Shown here piece after piece: positions 24,401 through 38,299 of a DNA stretch of 64,000 nt. Where the stretch lies: contig JFHB01000028.1 of assembly GCA_000729835.1 (NCBI GenBank), positions 183,286 to 247,285 on the forward strand, given 5' to 3'. How positions within the stretch are numbered: the first letter of the stretch is position 1; each line of letters begins with the position of its first letter. The notes beneath the pieces were generated by a model. It saw only the letters and a program-made list of their open reading frames with translations. It searched no databases and had not been told where the DNA came from. The position numbers and the translations under genes are program-made. Origin of the DNA: Atkinsonella hypoxylon. Its lineage: Eukaryota > Ascomycota > Sordariomycetes > Hypocreales > Clavicipitaceae.

Positions 24401-26030
24401 CTAAATCTTCTCTATAGCCTCTTTAAGTTAGCTTCTATACTAGTTAGCTATTCCCTTTATTATAAGGTTAGTAATAGCTGCGCCCTTATCCTTTATTATT
24501 AGCACTAGCTCTTTATTGCTATTTAACTTAGCTTTAAGACTCTCTTTAACTATTTAATTATAGACTAAATTCTTAGATAACTTATTAATTAAGATTAAAT
24601 TAACGCTAGTAGCTATTGCTTTATCTATTGCTATTTTCTATTTAACACTTTTAGTAACCCTTAAGACTAATATAATATTACTAAAACAGCACTTTAAGAG
24701 AAGCTTATCTTCTTTATTACTATACTTAAAGGTAACTTTAGCTATATATATAAAAGGCATTTTAAGGATTAATTATATATATAAAGACTTTAGTGTAATA
24801 TAAAAGTAAATTAGTATTTAAACGTTTCTAAGGTATAGCTTTATTATTATCTCTTTTAACATTATAAGCTTATATAATGTAAAAGATATAGTAGTAGTCT
24901 TTTACTTTATTAGAGTTATTTTTAAATTAAGCTCTTTAATAAGATCCTTAGTAATAATATTCCTTTATAAACTATAATCTATAAAACTATTAATAAGCAA
25001 AGAGTTTAGGCTTTTAAGCTATACTTAAAGGTAAGGTAAGTTCTATAAATAGCTTATAATTGCTTTTAGCTTTAAAATACTATTTAATTCTTTAATATAA
25101 AGTGTATTTACCTATAGGTTTACAATAAACTTCTTTTCTTTAATATAATTTCCTATATATTCTTATATAATATTCTATAAATCCTTTTAAACGCTATTAA
25201 GCAGTTATTTTATACATTTATTAGTAATATTTTCTCTATTGTTTTCTACTGCCTCTTTAACTATAGTAAATATTATTTTAATAATATTAATTAATTAATC
25301 TTCTTGCTCCTTAACTCTTTACCTCTTCCTTAGAATAGAATATAGAGGTATAACTTTAGTACTTATTCTATTAATATAATAGACTTTATTAACACTATTT
25401 ACTTATATTAAGCATTTATTCCTTATTACTTCTATAAGTATAAGCATTAGTTAGTATAGGTTTTATAAGCTAACTTTAATCTTTTTCTAAAAAATATCTT
25501 TAAATAATTATATAAAAAGCTATACTTTTATATCTATAGAGCTATTTTTCTTAGCTTTCTTTTCTTTCCTTTTAGCTTAGTCTTCTAAAGCTCCTTCTTA
25601 CTTAATAAAGTATTATATCTCTATAGTATAAACTCTAAAGGGCTAAGCTATAATTCTTTTCTTAATTAGTATATAAAGAGTTCTTCTAGGTCTATATTCC
25701 TTTATCTTAAATGTTAAAGTTACTGTAGTACTATTAGTAAGGTCCCTCTTAAGAATAGCTTCTAGTAGAATATATATTAAGTAATAATTAGAAATATTAA
25801 TCTTATTAAAGATTTAATCTAATATCTCTCTCTCTTTCTTACTAGGCTTTTAATAGTTTAATGTTTTTCTACTAAATTCCTTAACTTAAGAATAATACTA
25901 TTTTATAATATAGTAGTTAAAACAATTAACTTAAAACACTATAAGCCTATAAAAATAACTTTCTATACTAAGGAAGCTTTATATAAGAATAAGTAGTACT
26001 AGATTATTTAATTTTACTATTAAAATACTT
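24400..26030 (-). pseudogene. G1a gag-pol linker region
   Basis: The stretch between the gag knuckle and RT on the minus strand, where protease and the N-terminal RT extension should lie. The reading frame is present but badly broken, and I could not place a DTG/DSG protease motif with confidence. It is very Lys/Leu/Ile-rich after RIP. No separate gene is seen. Confidence 0.5.
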
Positions 26031-27200
26031 ACTCTTTAATTATACTTTATAAAGCTAATCTTATTATTATACTAGTAAAACTAGTATTAATCTATATAAT
26101 AACCTTTCTTACTACAGTAATAGCAGTAATACTGCCTTATATAGCTTCTAGTTATATAGGTTCTAAAGCTTTAGGCATTATTATATATATTAATAGCATT
26201 AATATATATATTCTGCCTTTCCTTCTTTTTCTTCCTAAATTTCTCTTTAAAAAGCTTTATAATATCTATCTTTAAAACTATTTACTTTATAAGTATAATC
26301 TTTATATCTTTAAACTTCTAGGTTAAATTATTTATTTAATCTTTTACTTCTAAAATAAGCTATATAATTTCCTTAGCCTTATAACTAAAATTACTTATAC
26401 TATAATGCTTAAGACTTCTTTTGCCTAAAGGTATATAAAGGTAGTCTCTTCTATTGTTATAAAGTCTAGAATTACAGTCTTATAGCTTTATTCTAGCTTA
26501 TATATACTAGCTAAGCTGCTCTAATAACTCTCTATAGAGTATTACAATAAACTTAGCTCTAGTAACTTTTATTTAATCTATAAAGCTAGTAAGTATAGTA
26601 TTTAGTAAGGCCTTATAAATATAATTAAACTAAGAGGTTATACTACACTATATATAGAGCTTAGCGCTAATTATAGCAGCTTAATGTTCTTAAAGCTAAT
26701 AGAGAGTATTCTTTATAGTTCTTAAATAGTTTCTCTTTAAGTCTTTAAGCTTCTTATTAGCTTACTCCTTTTAATTCTAAGGAGTAGCTTTATACTAAAG
26801 TAAAAGCTACTCTTTAGCTTCTTTTTAATTATATAAAGTATAAATAACCTTTATATACTTATAGATTAATAGGTTAATATAATAAATAAATATCTTTTAT
26901 TAGTTTTCCTTTAGAATAAATAAGGTCTCTATCTTTAGCTTAAAGCTAGTTAAGTAATTAAGGATATTTTCTCCTTTAAATTAATATATATTAAACTTCT
27001 TATTAAAGGTAGCTTAAGCTTACTGCTTTTTAATAACTTTACCTATAGCTTTAGTAAGAGCTTTATAAAGTATAGCTATAGCGCTACTAGTACTAGCCTT
27101 TTTATCTTAAGTATTTAATTCTATTGTAACCTTAGGTTCTAAAACAACTTTTTTAGAAGATTTACTAGATTAACTAAAGCTAGTATTAGCTGCTTTAAAT
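26030..27200 (-). pseudogene. G1a gag with CCHC zinc knuckle
   Basis: The minus strand is colinear with G1b gag at 57230-58400. A CYYCSK block at about 26107-26140 is the start of a CX2CX4HX4C knuckle. Upstream is a Lys/Gln/Glu-rich helical body typical of gypsy gag. TAA and TAG stops fall at former Gln codons. Confidence 0.75.
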
Positions 27201-27874
27201 ATAAAGCGTATATATTTCTTTAAGAGATATAGAATATTAAACTTATATAAATAACTAGTAGAATAGCTTAATATAGAAGGTAAATATAAAGAGAATAATT
27301 AATCTTACTTAGTAGAAAGAGTGTAATATATATAATTCCCTATATTAGCTATACTTTTAGTGCTTTTATCTTCTACTTCTATAGTTATATAAGCTTTTAA
27401 CGCTAAAACGTAAAGGCTAAGAACTTAATTGCTAATAACAGTAAATATAAAGATAACTGCTAAGATAAGGATAAAAGAGAAATTTTTCTTTATAATTAAA
27501 TAATTATAATATTTAAGGGACCTAAAAACTTTCTTTTTACTATATTAAAGCTATTTTAGCTAAGGGTAAAATAGGGGTTAAATAGGCTAGCTAGTATTTA
27601 TAATATAGTAATTATCTTTAACTAGGCCTAGCCCTTCTTAGCTTAAAAAAGCTATAGTAATTTTCTTTCCCTCTTAATTAAATAATCTCTTATAATATAG
27701 AGCTTTTATCTCTATAATTTCCTTCTTTTTTATATTAGTAATATTTAAGCTAAAGTGCTCTTCTATCTTTAATGCTTAGTAGCTTTTTTTTCTTTCTTTT
27801 AGGATCTCTATAAAAAACCTTTTAATTATATAATGTACTTTAATTAGAATAAGTCCTTAGTAAAGCCTCTATTT
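27200..27874 (-). other. G1a 5' leader
   Basis: About 670 bp between the 5' LTR and gag, colinear with G1b 56542-57230. I did not find a clear tRNA-matching primer binding site next to the LTR; the adjoining bases read AAATAGAGGC on the element strand. Confidence 0.55.
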
Positions 27875-28361
27875 TTATTGCCTTAAAACTAAACCTCTTA
27901 ATAACTATATAGCCTACACTAAAGTAGGTAATAATATAGTGTATATTAAGATTAAAGAGAATTAGTAAAGAGCAAGATATTTATTAATATATACTGTTAA
28001 GCAATAGTAGGTAAGAAGATTAAATAGTTAAAAAAGGCAGAAATAAAATATTAATTGCAGCTTAGAAGATATATACATATAAAAGAAGCTAAATGTACTA
28101 AAGAGTTAGGGAAAGTGTTACTAGCAGTAAAGTAATATCTCTTAAGTGTTAAGTATTGTAAATTAAAGTAGGCTAAAAGATATTAATTAATTAAAAGAGC
28201 GAAGGCCAAAAAGAGTTAGCAGAAGCTGCTTATGCGCTTTCTTACTTGCTTAAACTATTTAGACGTCTGGGCGATGCGCACTCTTATAGAGAAAAATCTG
28301 TATGTAGCATCCCTTGCAAAGCTAATATAAGAGCGCAAGGGGGTAACCCCGCCGCAACACA
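27875..28361 (-). repeat. G1 5' LTR of G1a
   Basis: 487 bp. The right end is GC-rich and little touched by RIP (GTAACCCCGCCGCAACACA). It is followed by TSD ACACT at 28362-28366, identical to 14257-14261. Confidence 0.92.
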
Positions 28362-30835
28362 ACACTAGCTTTATTATATTAGGATAAATAGCTACTAAGG
28401 GCCTCTTTTAAGCAATTAGCCTTTACTACTATATTCTTCTTAAGGTTCTACTAGGCTAAGACTAAGTATAAGGTAAAGGCCTCCTTAAGCCTTATAAATA
28501 ACCTTTTATATTTCTCTATCTACTAAAATAGAACTCCCTTCTTTATTAAGTTAACTAAAGGCTCTATAATATTTAAGAAATTTAATATAAAGTTACAGTA
28601 GAAGTTTATAAATCTAAGGAAGCTTTATACCCCTTATAATTTAGTAGAAGCTTACTACTTCTAAATAGCTGTAATCTTCTTTAGATCTAGGTATATCTCC
28701 CTTTCTACTATAACTATAAAGCTAAGGTATTTAAATTTATTATAGTAAAGTAGTATTTCTTAAGATCTAAGTGTAGCTCTACTAACTGTAACTTTTCTAG
28801 GATTCTTTATACCTTATATATATAGTCTTTCCTAGAACCCTTTATATAAATAAGGATGTTGTTTAAATAAGTAGTTATATAATCTCTAAGGGCCTCTTCT
28901 AGTGCACTATTAATATATTGTTAAAATGTAGCTAGAGCCTCTACTAACCTAAAGGGGCAAACTAGCTATTTAAAGAGGCTAAACTAGGTATAAAACGCTG
29001 TAAGGTGCTCCTTACTATCTACTATCTAGATTCTATAGAAGGCTAACTATATATTTAGCTTAGTAAACTAATGTACCTTTAATAATAACCTAAGTGTTTT
29101 CTTTATTAAGGGAAGTAAGTAATAGTTTTATTCTATAATCTTATTAAGAGCTTAATAATTAATATAGAATTACTATTCTTTACTTAGCTTTTTAGCTAAA
29201 AGAATAGGTACTACTGCTAAAGAGAAGCTAGCTTAAATCTATTCTTTATCTATTAGGTCTATTACCTACTTTCTAATTTCTAATAAATAGTTCTATAGTA
29301 TATTATATAGTAAAGCTTACAGCAGTAACAGTAAAGAGCTATTTAGCTGCTATTTTAGCTTAATATAGTAATCTAGCCTCTCTTTATATAGTAGAAAGCC
29401 TTAGGCCTTCTTTTCTTTAAAAAGATTATAAAAGTTCTTTAATTTAAGTAGTAGTATTAGTAGATTAAGGCCTTCTAGGGATATTTATAATAATAATATA
29501 GAGGTAATTTCCTAAAGGCTTATAGCAATAAAACGTATAGCAACCTCTTAGCTCTTGCTCTATTTTATTAGAGCGCTATAAACTACTACTAATACTAGTC
29601 TTATTAGGTTCTTAATGCCTTAAGCTTCTACTGCTTAAATTATAAGGCCCTTAGCCTTACCTACTAATAGGCTCTAGCTAGCAGCATTAAGGATAATTCT
29701 ATTATAGGCTAACTATAGGCTTCTAAAGATATAATCTTAGGTTAAGCCTAGAATTATATAGGCTACTACTAGGAAGACTTAGCTGTTAATATCTACTTAT
29801 AAGTAAACTAAAGAAGCAATTAAGGCGCTTCTTTAGTAGCTATTATAGAACTACTATTTAACCTCTACTACTGTTTACACTATTCTCTTATACAGCAATA
29901 GAACCTACTTTAGGCTAAGGTATTACACTAAACTCTTACTTATTGCAGTAAAGTAGTTACACTTACTATATATCTATATATTGTAAAATAACAGTTAGTT
30001 AAAGAGTATAGAGATAAAGAATAGTAATATATCTATTTTCTTAGTTATCTCTCTATATTCTTCTTCTAGCTGCTTATTAAGTAAGAGTTATTACGTTGTT
30101 TATATTACCTTTATCTCTATATTAAGCTTAAGGCTAAAGATAAGCCTTTTTCTAACTTATTAGAGTTCTTCTTCTATATATTATCTATTGCTACTACCTA
30201 TACGCTAGTTAACTTTAGCTTATATTTTACTAGTTGCTATTTATATCCTTAAATATAGTGTTAAAACAACCTACACTAAAGGCATTATCTCTTTTAGTAG
30301 TGTTTTTTAAGTTTAGCTTTAAATACTTACTTTACTTATAAGGTATCTTTATTTAGTTATCTTACTCTAGATTTTTTTATACTCTCTTTCTATCTCTATT
30401 AGGTTTCTATAGCGTTAACTCTAGTTATTTTAGTGTTACTATTCTAAGGCCCTCTAGAGCTAAAGCTATATTTCTACTAGTGTTATTCCTTAATATAATA
30501 TAACTTAAGGTTTAGCGTAATACTGCAGTAGTGCTCTACTGCCTAAAGGTAGTTATAATAGAGAATATCTCTCTTTATACTATAATCCTTTATTTCCTTA
30601 TTAAGCGCTATTTACAACTTAGCTAACTTTACGCTATTATTCTAGTTAGCCCTTTCTACTAGTGTAATTTTCTCCTTAAAATAAATGTAGAATTCTATAA
30701 ACTACTTATTGTTACTCTATTAAAGCTAATTAAGCTTAATTAAGGCCTAGTTCTACTAGTAAGGATCTATAAAGACTAATTCTAAGTAATTAAGGAACCC
30801 CTATATATTATATCCTCTTACTTTACCTACCTTAT
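28362..30835 (-). pseudogene. Old G2 copy: gag, protease, RT (Ty3/gypsy)
   Basis: Minus strand, colinear with G2b from about 43730 to 46200. On that strand, in order: end of gag with a CCHC knuckle near 30277, protease region, and gypsy RT with YLNN for YMDD at about 28853-28880, then the RNase H start. It continues at 13831-14256 beyond G1a. On the right it is cut by the CopA A4 LTR at 30836. It is one of the oldest layers, since G1a, A2 and A4 all insert into it or truncate it. Confidence 0.87.
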
Positions 30836-31538
30836 TATTGAAATTAATAGGGATTACAGGACTAGATATCTAAGAGGGTAGTGAAGCCTCTAGATTAGCA
30901 CCTGTAATTGCCTAGCAATTTATCACGCAGTGGAAGCTGCAGCGGCCTAAATCAAGCTATAGGGTGTAGTACTAGTCACGTAGAAGGCAATAGATAACTG
31001 TAATAGTGGTATCTTTATATTGAGAGCGCTGTAACGAACAAGTGAGGGTAGGATCTCGAATCTATTCTAGTCCCTTATAGACCCTCCAACTATATTAGCG
31101 GGCTATAGTTGCTAGAAGGGGCTCGTAGGCCACTTTATAATTTCTGCAAAAAGATTTACTATATAAAAACAAAAAAATCGACTTACGGCTATATAAACAA
31201 GAAACCTACGTGTACAATTTAATAATTTCTACTAATAAGAAAAAACCCTTATAAGCAACCCTACCCAACAATTATACCATTAGAAAGCCCTAATTCTTAG
31301 CTTTTAATTGGTATACTTCTTGAATTTCTACTATTACTAGTTGTAGAGAAAAACGCTGTTAAAGCTGACTATAGGTTAGGCAACTTTGCCTTAGTTAAAT
31401 CCAGATGTTTGCATCTAGTAACAGTGATATCTCTACCAAAAATCAACGTAACACAACCAAAAGAGGGTCACGTGATAGAGCAACTAGTAGGCAACTAGTA
31501 AGCATAAAAATAGACTACAGGGTAGCTTATTTTTAACA
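30836..31538 (-). repeat. CopA 3' LTR of A4
   Basis: 703 bp in minus orientation, TATTG at the left and TTTTTAACA at the right. The inverted polypurine tract CTCCCTCT follows. It belongs to the long LTR variant. Confidence 0.92.
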
Positions 31539-31977
31539 CTCCCTCTAGAAATGTAAGAAGTAACTAGTCTTACAAGCAACTTAGCTCCTTTAAAGGATAT
31601 CTAAGTAAGAATCAACTAACGAAATACAGTACTAATAACATAACCAATAACATAACCAATAATTCCAGTAATTCCAGATAGTTATAGTTGAATATAACTA
31701 GTTGTTGTTGTTGATTGTTTTTGTTGTTTTCGATTTTAAACTGTTTTTCGTTGCTTTTCGATTTTACAAGTGTTTTTGTTGCTTTTATAAGCTAGCTAGA
31801 AAGCTCTAGCAACTTAATGAATTGTTGATGCTTTTGAATAGCAAGAGGCTTAGTTAGGCCATCTGCTGGCATCTAATTTGTATCAATATAACTAACCTTA
31901 GCTATACCTTTACGAATCTTTTCCCTAATGTAGTTAAACTTTAGAAGGGTGTGCTTAGTCCTGCTATATAATGTAGG
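31539..31977 (-). pseudogene. A4 3' untranslated region and RNase H end
   Basis: Minus strand: polypurine tract, then about 290 bp of 3' untranslated sequence, then the C-terminal LTKPL block near 31845 and the end of RNase H. It is cut by G2a, with TSD GTAGG at 31973-31977. Confidence 0.85.
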
Positions 31978-32300
31978 TGTAATGGACTGACCTAGTGGCT
32001 GCTGCTAACTAGCGTCTATAATAAGAACTATAATTATAGGGAGGAAAGGAGGAAGAGAGAAGGAACTAGAAGCCTCCCTATACCCCTGTACTATATATCT
32101 AGGGGTAGGTCTATCCCCTTAGGAGCCCCTTTTAGTATATACTCTATAGCTAAGGTTCTCTATCTAGGGCCTAGTAAAGCCTAGCTAACCCCTAGATAAA
32201 TGCAGCTTACTTCTATCCCTTTACCTATATAGATCTTTATCTCTCTTCTGCTGTTCTCTCTTTACTAAAAGACTTAAGCCTAAGGCTTAAGTTTATAATA
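31978..32300 (-). repeat. G2 3' LTR of G2a
   Basis: 323 bp with termini TGTAATGGACT and AGTTTATAATA (RIP form of AGTCCATAACA). A perfect inverted repeat CTTAAGCC-taa-GGCTTAAG lies near the right end. Confidence 0.92.
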
Positions 32301-32318
32301 TACCCTCTTTCTCCTCTT
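32301..32318 (-). other. Polypurine tract of G2a
   Basis: The minus strand reads AAGAGGAGAAAGAGGGTA directly before the 3' LTR. The matching tract in G2b is at 50696-50713. Confidence 0.8.
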
Positions 32319-34700
32319 AGGCCCTATAACAATCTCTTTTGTTATATATAGCAGGTACTATAGATAGCAGCTAACACTCTATTTACTCTCTCTTTATATT
32401 TCCTCTATTGTCTACTTATAAAAAAATAGAAGTATAACGTTTGCGCCTAAATGCTTTACTCTAGCTACTTTATTGCTGCACTAATGCACTAGTTATTGTT
32501 AGTGCAGCGTTATAGAGCTAATATATAAATAGACGTTTGCTCTACCCCTCTTCCCTTTAATTACTTATAGCACCTAAGCAACAGCTGTTAATTGCTCTAC
32601 TAACTAACCTATTAGTTGCATTATAATAGGTTAATTATACCCCTCCCTACTTAATTGTACCCTCCTAGGGTCTATTAACCCCCTGCCTCTCTCTACCTTA
32701 TAATTCTCTATATATAGCTATTAATTATCTGCCTATTATATAGGCGCTAGCTGTAATGCTAGTGTTGCTAGCGTATAAACCGCTTATATCCCTAGGTCTC
32801 CTTACGTTTAGAGCAATTATTATATAACAATCTCTCTTGCTAACTAGAAGGCACCCCCCCTCTCTTATTCTTATTGTTGTTGCAAACAGTTGTTAGTTGC
32901 GTATAACCTATCTGTATATAAGAGGTGTTGTTAAGGGTGTAGAGCGCAAACAGTTGTTGTTGTTATTATCCCTTTAGCGTACAATAAACTAGCAGCTAGC
33001 CCTTAGCTGTTTCTAATATAAAAATAAATAATTTCTCTTCTCTCTCCCTTACCTTTTCCTTCCTCCTTTATATTATATCTTACCTCTATATTATAAACAA
33101 ACAATTCTATTATTACTTTCTAAAATTCCTCCTTATACTATACAGCTGCTGCTACTTCTCTTAACGTAAAAGAACTCTCTTCTATTGCCTCTAAATAGGA
33201 TTTATTTAACTTTAAGTAGCTAGCTAATTAGAACTGTAAAATATTATTCTATTAGTCTAAAGTACGCTGCCCCTTTATCTATATATAGCTTATTCTCTTG
33301 CTAACCTAGAATATATCTAGAACTTTAATAGCTATATTACTAGTGCTAGCGCCTCTACTGCCCCTACTTCTATAGCGCTAATAGTCCTTTATTGCTGTTA
33401 TATCTATAGTTTCCTTATATAAGGGGACTTAAACAATTTAGAGCTATTTAACAGCAATATCCTTAAGGACATTTATATACTATATTACAACAACCTTTAC
33501 AAGAAGGGCTTATATAACTATTGTTCTAGCTAAAGGAGAGAATATTAACTATATATATAGAGGTATAAAGGCTGTATCTAGAATCTAAGCCTCTTTACTA
33601 GGTATTCTTACCTATAGTATTACTTTACTAAAATATAGAAACTTACTAACTAAGGTTTTATAGTTAAGTCTATATTAATTCCCTCTTACTTTAGCTAGCC
33701 TACCTACTAAACTATCCTTACTTATAAGTTCTTAAATATTTATAATTACTATAATACTATTCTTAAGGATATACTTACTGCTAATTATATAGAAAAGAAG
33801 GTTATACTTTCTTCTTCTTCTTATTATATAACTTAAGCTAATAGCCCTTTTGCACCTACTCTCTCTTCTTCTGCAACCTATAAGAGTACTATAGCCTCTA
33901 TTGTTCTAGAGAACAATAAGTTTAACTCTAATAAGTATAAGTATATCTCTATAAACGTTAACAATAACTTTTTATTCTCTTTTATGCCTACTACTACTAC
34001 TACTATTACTATACCCTTATTGTTGCCTCTACCTATACCTACACCTTATTATATACTGCTAATCTTTACTACTGCTGCTCTTCTACTACTATATAAGGCT
34101 CCTTTACTACTATATATTATCCCTTTACCTTTATAGAATAATCTTAAGGTAATATACTAGAAATATATCTACCTTTAGGTAGAGCTTAAAAGCTTAAACT
34201 ACTTATAGTATTAATTACTGTTTATATTTCTAGAGTATATAATCTTAACCTAGCTTATTGCTTCTTTAGCCTCTTCTTTCTCTATCTTTTTCTCCCTTAG
34301 AACTATACCTTTACGCCTAAAGCGCTAAGCTATTTAAGACATTATATTCTTACCTATACCTACTAGAGTAAAGCCTTAATCTAGAGCGCTAGTTATATCT
34401 TTACCTACTCTAGCCTTTACACCTTCTACTAGCGCTACTATTCTAGCTCTAGCTTCTATACTACTCTAGGGACACTATATAGTTCCTTTAGCTTCTATTT
34501 TACAACTGCCTAAAGAGCAATAGAGCGCCTTCTAGGTAGTTATACCTTTACGCTATAAGCACTAATACCTCTTTACTACTTATTAAGAAATTTCCTTTAT
34601 TTTATTTTTATTTTTATTTTTTTTTTTCTATAGTTATATAGGCCTCTATAAAAGAGAGTTTATTTTCTTTTGTTTTTTAGTTAAAGGTAACTAAATTATT
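32319..34700 (-). other. G2a region between chromodomain and 3' LTR, unassigned
   Basis: About 2.4 kb that gag-pol does not explain, colinear with G2b 48250-50695. Both strands have stretches readable through RIP stops: a Glu/Lys/Leu-rich, coiled-coil-like sense frame near the pol end, and a Ser/Thr/Pro/Leu-rich frame on the opposite strand at about 33590-34570. Neither has fewer stops than expected for this base composition. A T-rich low-complexity run lies at about 34590-34635. No domain is recognised. Confidence 0.6.
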
Positions 34701-37700
34701 ATTAAAGTCTATATAAAATTTTACTATACCTTTACTAAGCTTATTATTAAATTAAGCGTTCTTTTACTATAACTTAAATTAATCTAGTGCCTCTATATTA
34801 AGAAAGTTTTTTAGTAGTTTCTATATAGGCTAAATAAATTCTACCTACTTAATAAGCACTTAATAGTGTTTTCTTTAGCTTAAGGCGTTTTTAGCAGCTA
34901 AAATTTCCTTTACTTTATATTCCTTAAGGGATAGGTTAGTATCTATTACAGTTAGCTTAAGATTAAGCCTTAAGTCTATTAGCTGCTAAAAAGGTAAGAG
35001 GTTTATTACTACTTACTTAATAAGGTTAATATAGAAGATTAAGTAAATTTCTAGTAAAATATCTAACTTTACAGTTAAAGGTATTAGTATATTTATAACT
35101 ATATACTTTACTATAACCTAATTAAGCTTTTAACTTAAGTAGTTTATTTTAATATAATAAAGTATTAGCTAAACTAAGTTCTCTACCTTATACTATTCTA
35201 CTAGCTTATAGCTTCTATTTAACTGCTTTTACTGCCTCTATTAAGTAAAGTTAATTGTAGCTTAAGTAATATTTATACCTTTCTATAGCTGTTTAAGAAA
35301 CACTAAAGCTTACTTTTTATATAAAACTTAAGACTTCTCTTTATCTATAAGCTTTTAAATAAAGTCTATATTATACCTATATATTGCTTAGTTTAAACTT
35401 ATACTAGTTACTAAGGAATTCCTATTGTTAATAGCTAGCTAATATATAGAGAGATATTTAGGCTAGTTAAACTGCAAAAAGGCAACTATAACCTATAGAA
35501 TTGCTTATACTTCCTAATTAACTCTCTTTATTCTACTGTTTATCTATAGGTAATAGAATATAGATAGTAATTATTTAATTCTAATAAGGCAATAGAGAGT
35601 AGTTTAAAAGGTGCTTAACTAATCTAAACTATAGTTAAAGATAATTTATTTTAGGAACCTATAAAACTACTACTAATAATGCTTAAACTACTAAGTATAT
35701 TCCTTTATCTCTATAGAGATTATTGCCTCTAACTATATATACTTTAAAAGTTAATTAGTAATAACTATTAAGTAAAAGAGTATAGCTTAGTTTAGCACTA
35801 GTAAATCTATTATAAAATCTATAGAGATCTATAACTAATACCTATTTAGCGCTAGAATAGATTGTAAAAGGCCTTACTATAACCTTTTACTCTTTTAGCT
35901 ACTGTAATAGTAGTAGTTTTAAACGTACTAAGCAATATCTTAGGACAGCCTATTCTAGTAATAGTTATATATTAATACCTAGAATATAGTATTTTGTTCT
36001 AGGTAGCTTAACATTAGCAACTTATATATTCTATATATTAGTATAGTAGTTAATAGCTTATACTTAAGAACCTAAAGGCAGCTCTAGTAAATTAGCGCTC
36101 TTTATATATTAAGGGTGTAGTTTACAATCTATTCTTATGTTTTTACCTTTAATAGAAACCTTCTCTCCCCCTTTTAGACTACATTTAACCTTATTAGGTA
36201 TACTAGGTCTTTCTATACCTCTTAGTTCTATAGGCTTTATAAGTGTTTATCTAGGAACAGCGTTATTCTAGCTAGTATCTATAAAGCTGTAGCTAGTTAA
36301 CTTTCTAGTGTTACTTTACTAGCTATTTCTATTCTAATATTCTCTATAACCTCCTCCTTCTCTTTATCTCTATAGAGAGTGCTAAAGCAGCTAATAGAGA
36401 GAGGCTAGAGAATCTAGCCTATCTATAGCATTACTCTATCTTAATTCTACTCTTATTGTAACAATATATCTAGCTGCCTTACTTATAGCTCTAGGCAGTA
36501 TTATAGGTAGTAGTTAAAGAGAGAGAGAAGCTCTACCTACTTAGCCTAACGCTTAAAGATCTTTTATAGAGATATAAAGTATTCTAGATTCTTATAGTCT
36601 ATAAGGATTATAAAAGAATATACTACTCCTTATAACTTTACTGCTTAGGCTTTAAGGCAAGATATTATTGCTAAGAGTTCCTTATTATAAATAGTATAGT
36701 TACATTAAGCTAAAGATAACCTAGCTAAATAGTATACTATAGACTGTAGTACGCTAGCTTTATTATATTAGGATAAACAGCTACTAAGGGCCTCTTTTAA
36801 GTAATTAGCCTTTACTACTATATTCTTCTTAGGGTTCTATTAAGCTAAGACTAAGTATAAGGTAAAGGCCTCCTTAAGCCTTATAAATAACCTCTTATAT
36901 TTCTCTATTTACTAAAATAAAACTCCCTTCTTTATTAAGTTAACTAAAGGCTCTATAATATCTAAGAAATTTAATATAAAGTTGCAGTAAAAGTTTATAA
37001 ATCTAAGGAAGCTTTATACCCTTTACAACCTAGTAGAAGCTTACTACTTCTAAATAGCTGCAATCTTCTCTAGATCTAAATATATCTCCCTTTCTACTAT
37101 AACTATAAAGCTAAGGTATTTAACTTTAGTTATAGTAAAGTAGTATTTCTTAAGATTTAAGTGCAGCTTTACTAACTGCAACTTTTCTAGAATCCTTTAT
37201 ACCTTATATATATAGTTTTTCCTAGAACCTTTAGTGTAAATAAGGACGTTATCTAGATAAGCAGTTATATAATCTCTAAGGGCCTCTTCTAGTGCACTAT
37301 TAATATATTATTAGAATATAGCTAAAGCTCTTATTAACCTAAAGGGGTAAACTAGCTATTTAAAGAGGCTAAACTAGGTGTAGAATGCTATAAAGTACTT
37401 CTTACTATTTACTATCTAGATTCTATAGAAAGCTAACTATATATTTAGTTTAGTAAACTAGTGCACCTTTAATAATAACTTAAGTATCTTCTTTATTAAG
37501 GGGAGTAAGTAATAGTTCTATTCTATAATCTTATTAAGAGCTTAATAATTAATATAGAATTACTATTCTCTACTTAGCTTTTTAGCTAAAAGAATAGATA
37601 CTACTACTAAAAAGAAGCTAGCTTAAATCTATTCTTTATCTATTAAGTCTATTACCTACCTCTTAATTTCTAATAAATAGTTCTATAGTATATTATACAG

Positions 37701-38240
37701 TAAAGCCTACAGCAGTAACAGTAAGGAGCTATTTAGCTGCTATTTTAGCCTAATATAGTAATCTAGTCCCTCTTTATACAGCAGAAGGCTTTAGGCTTTC
37801 TTTTCTTTAAAAAGATTATAAAAGTTCTTTAATTTAAGTAGTAGTATTAGCAGATTAAGGTCTTTTAGGGATATTTATAATAACAATATAGAGGTAATTT
37901 CCTAAAGGCTTATAGCAATAAAATATATAGTAACCTCTTAGCTCTTACTCTATTTTATTAGAGCGCTATAAACTACTACTAATACTAGTTTTATTAGGTC
38001 CTTAATATCTTAAGCTTTTACTACTTAAATTATAAGGCCCTTAGCCTTACTTACTAATAGGCTTTAGCTAGCAGCATTAAGAACAATTCTATTATAGGTT
38101 AACTATAGGCTTCTAAAGATATAATCTTAGGTTAAGCCTAGGATTATATAGGCTACTACTAGGAAGACCTAGCTGTTAATATCTACCTATAAGTAAACTA
38201 AAGAAGCAATTAAGGCGCTCCTTTAGTAGCTATTATAGAA
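34700..38240 (-). pseudogene. G2a pol: protease, RT, RNase H, integrase, chromodomain
   Basis: Minus-strand mirror of G2b pol. Protease lies at about 38000-38230 and RT at about 37000-37850, with YLDN at 37248-37270 for YMDD. RNase H lies at about 36390-36960, with NYTIYNKELLAI-type and HKNLEYF-type blocks. Integrase lies at about 35390-36230, and a chromodomain at about 34768-34922 ends the frame. RIP stops are throughout. Domain limits are transferred from G2b by colinearity. Confidence 0.87.
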
Positions 38241-38299
38241 CTACTATTTAACCTTTACTGCTATTTATACTGTTCTTTTATATAGTAATAGAACCTACT

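Larger units (their letters stand above)
14262..28361 (-). mobile_element. G1 copy G1a (Ty3/gypsy), split by A3
   Basis: Minus-strand element with 487-bp LTRs at 14262-14748 (3' LTR) and 27875-28361 (5' LTR). The exact TSD ACACT at 14257-14261 and 28362-28366 proves that the two LTRs belong to one insertion in old G2 pol, although 14 kb apart. Removing A3 (15650-23498) leaves about 6.25 kb. RNase H and integrase are missing at the A3 position. Confidence 0.92.

Noticed and set aside
24219..24404. 61-codon open frame in G1a
   Set aside because: It is opposite the G1 pol strand, rich in Phe/Leu/Tyr from reverse-reading Lys/Glu codons, and has no motif.
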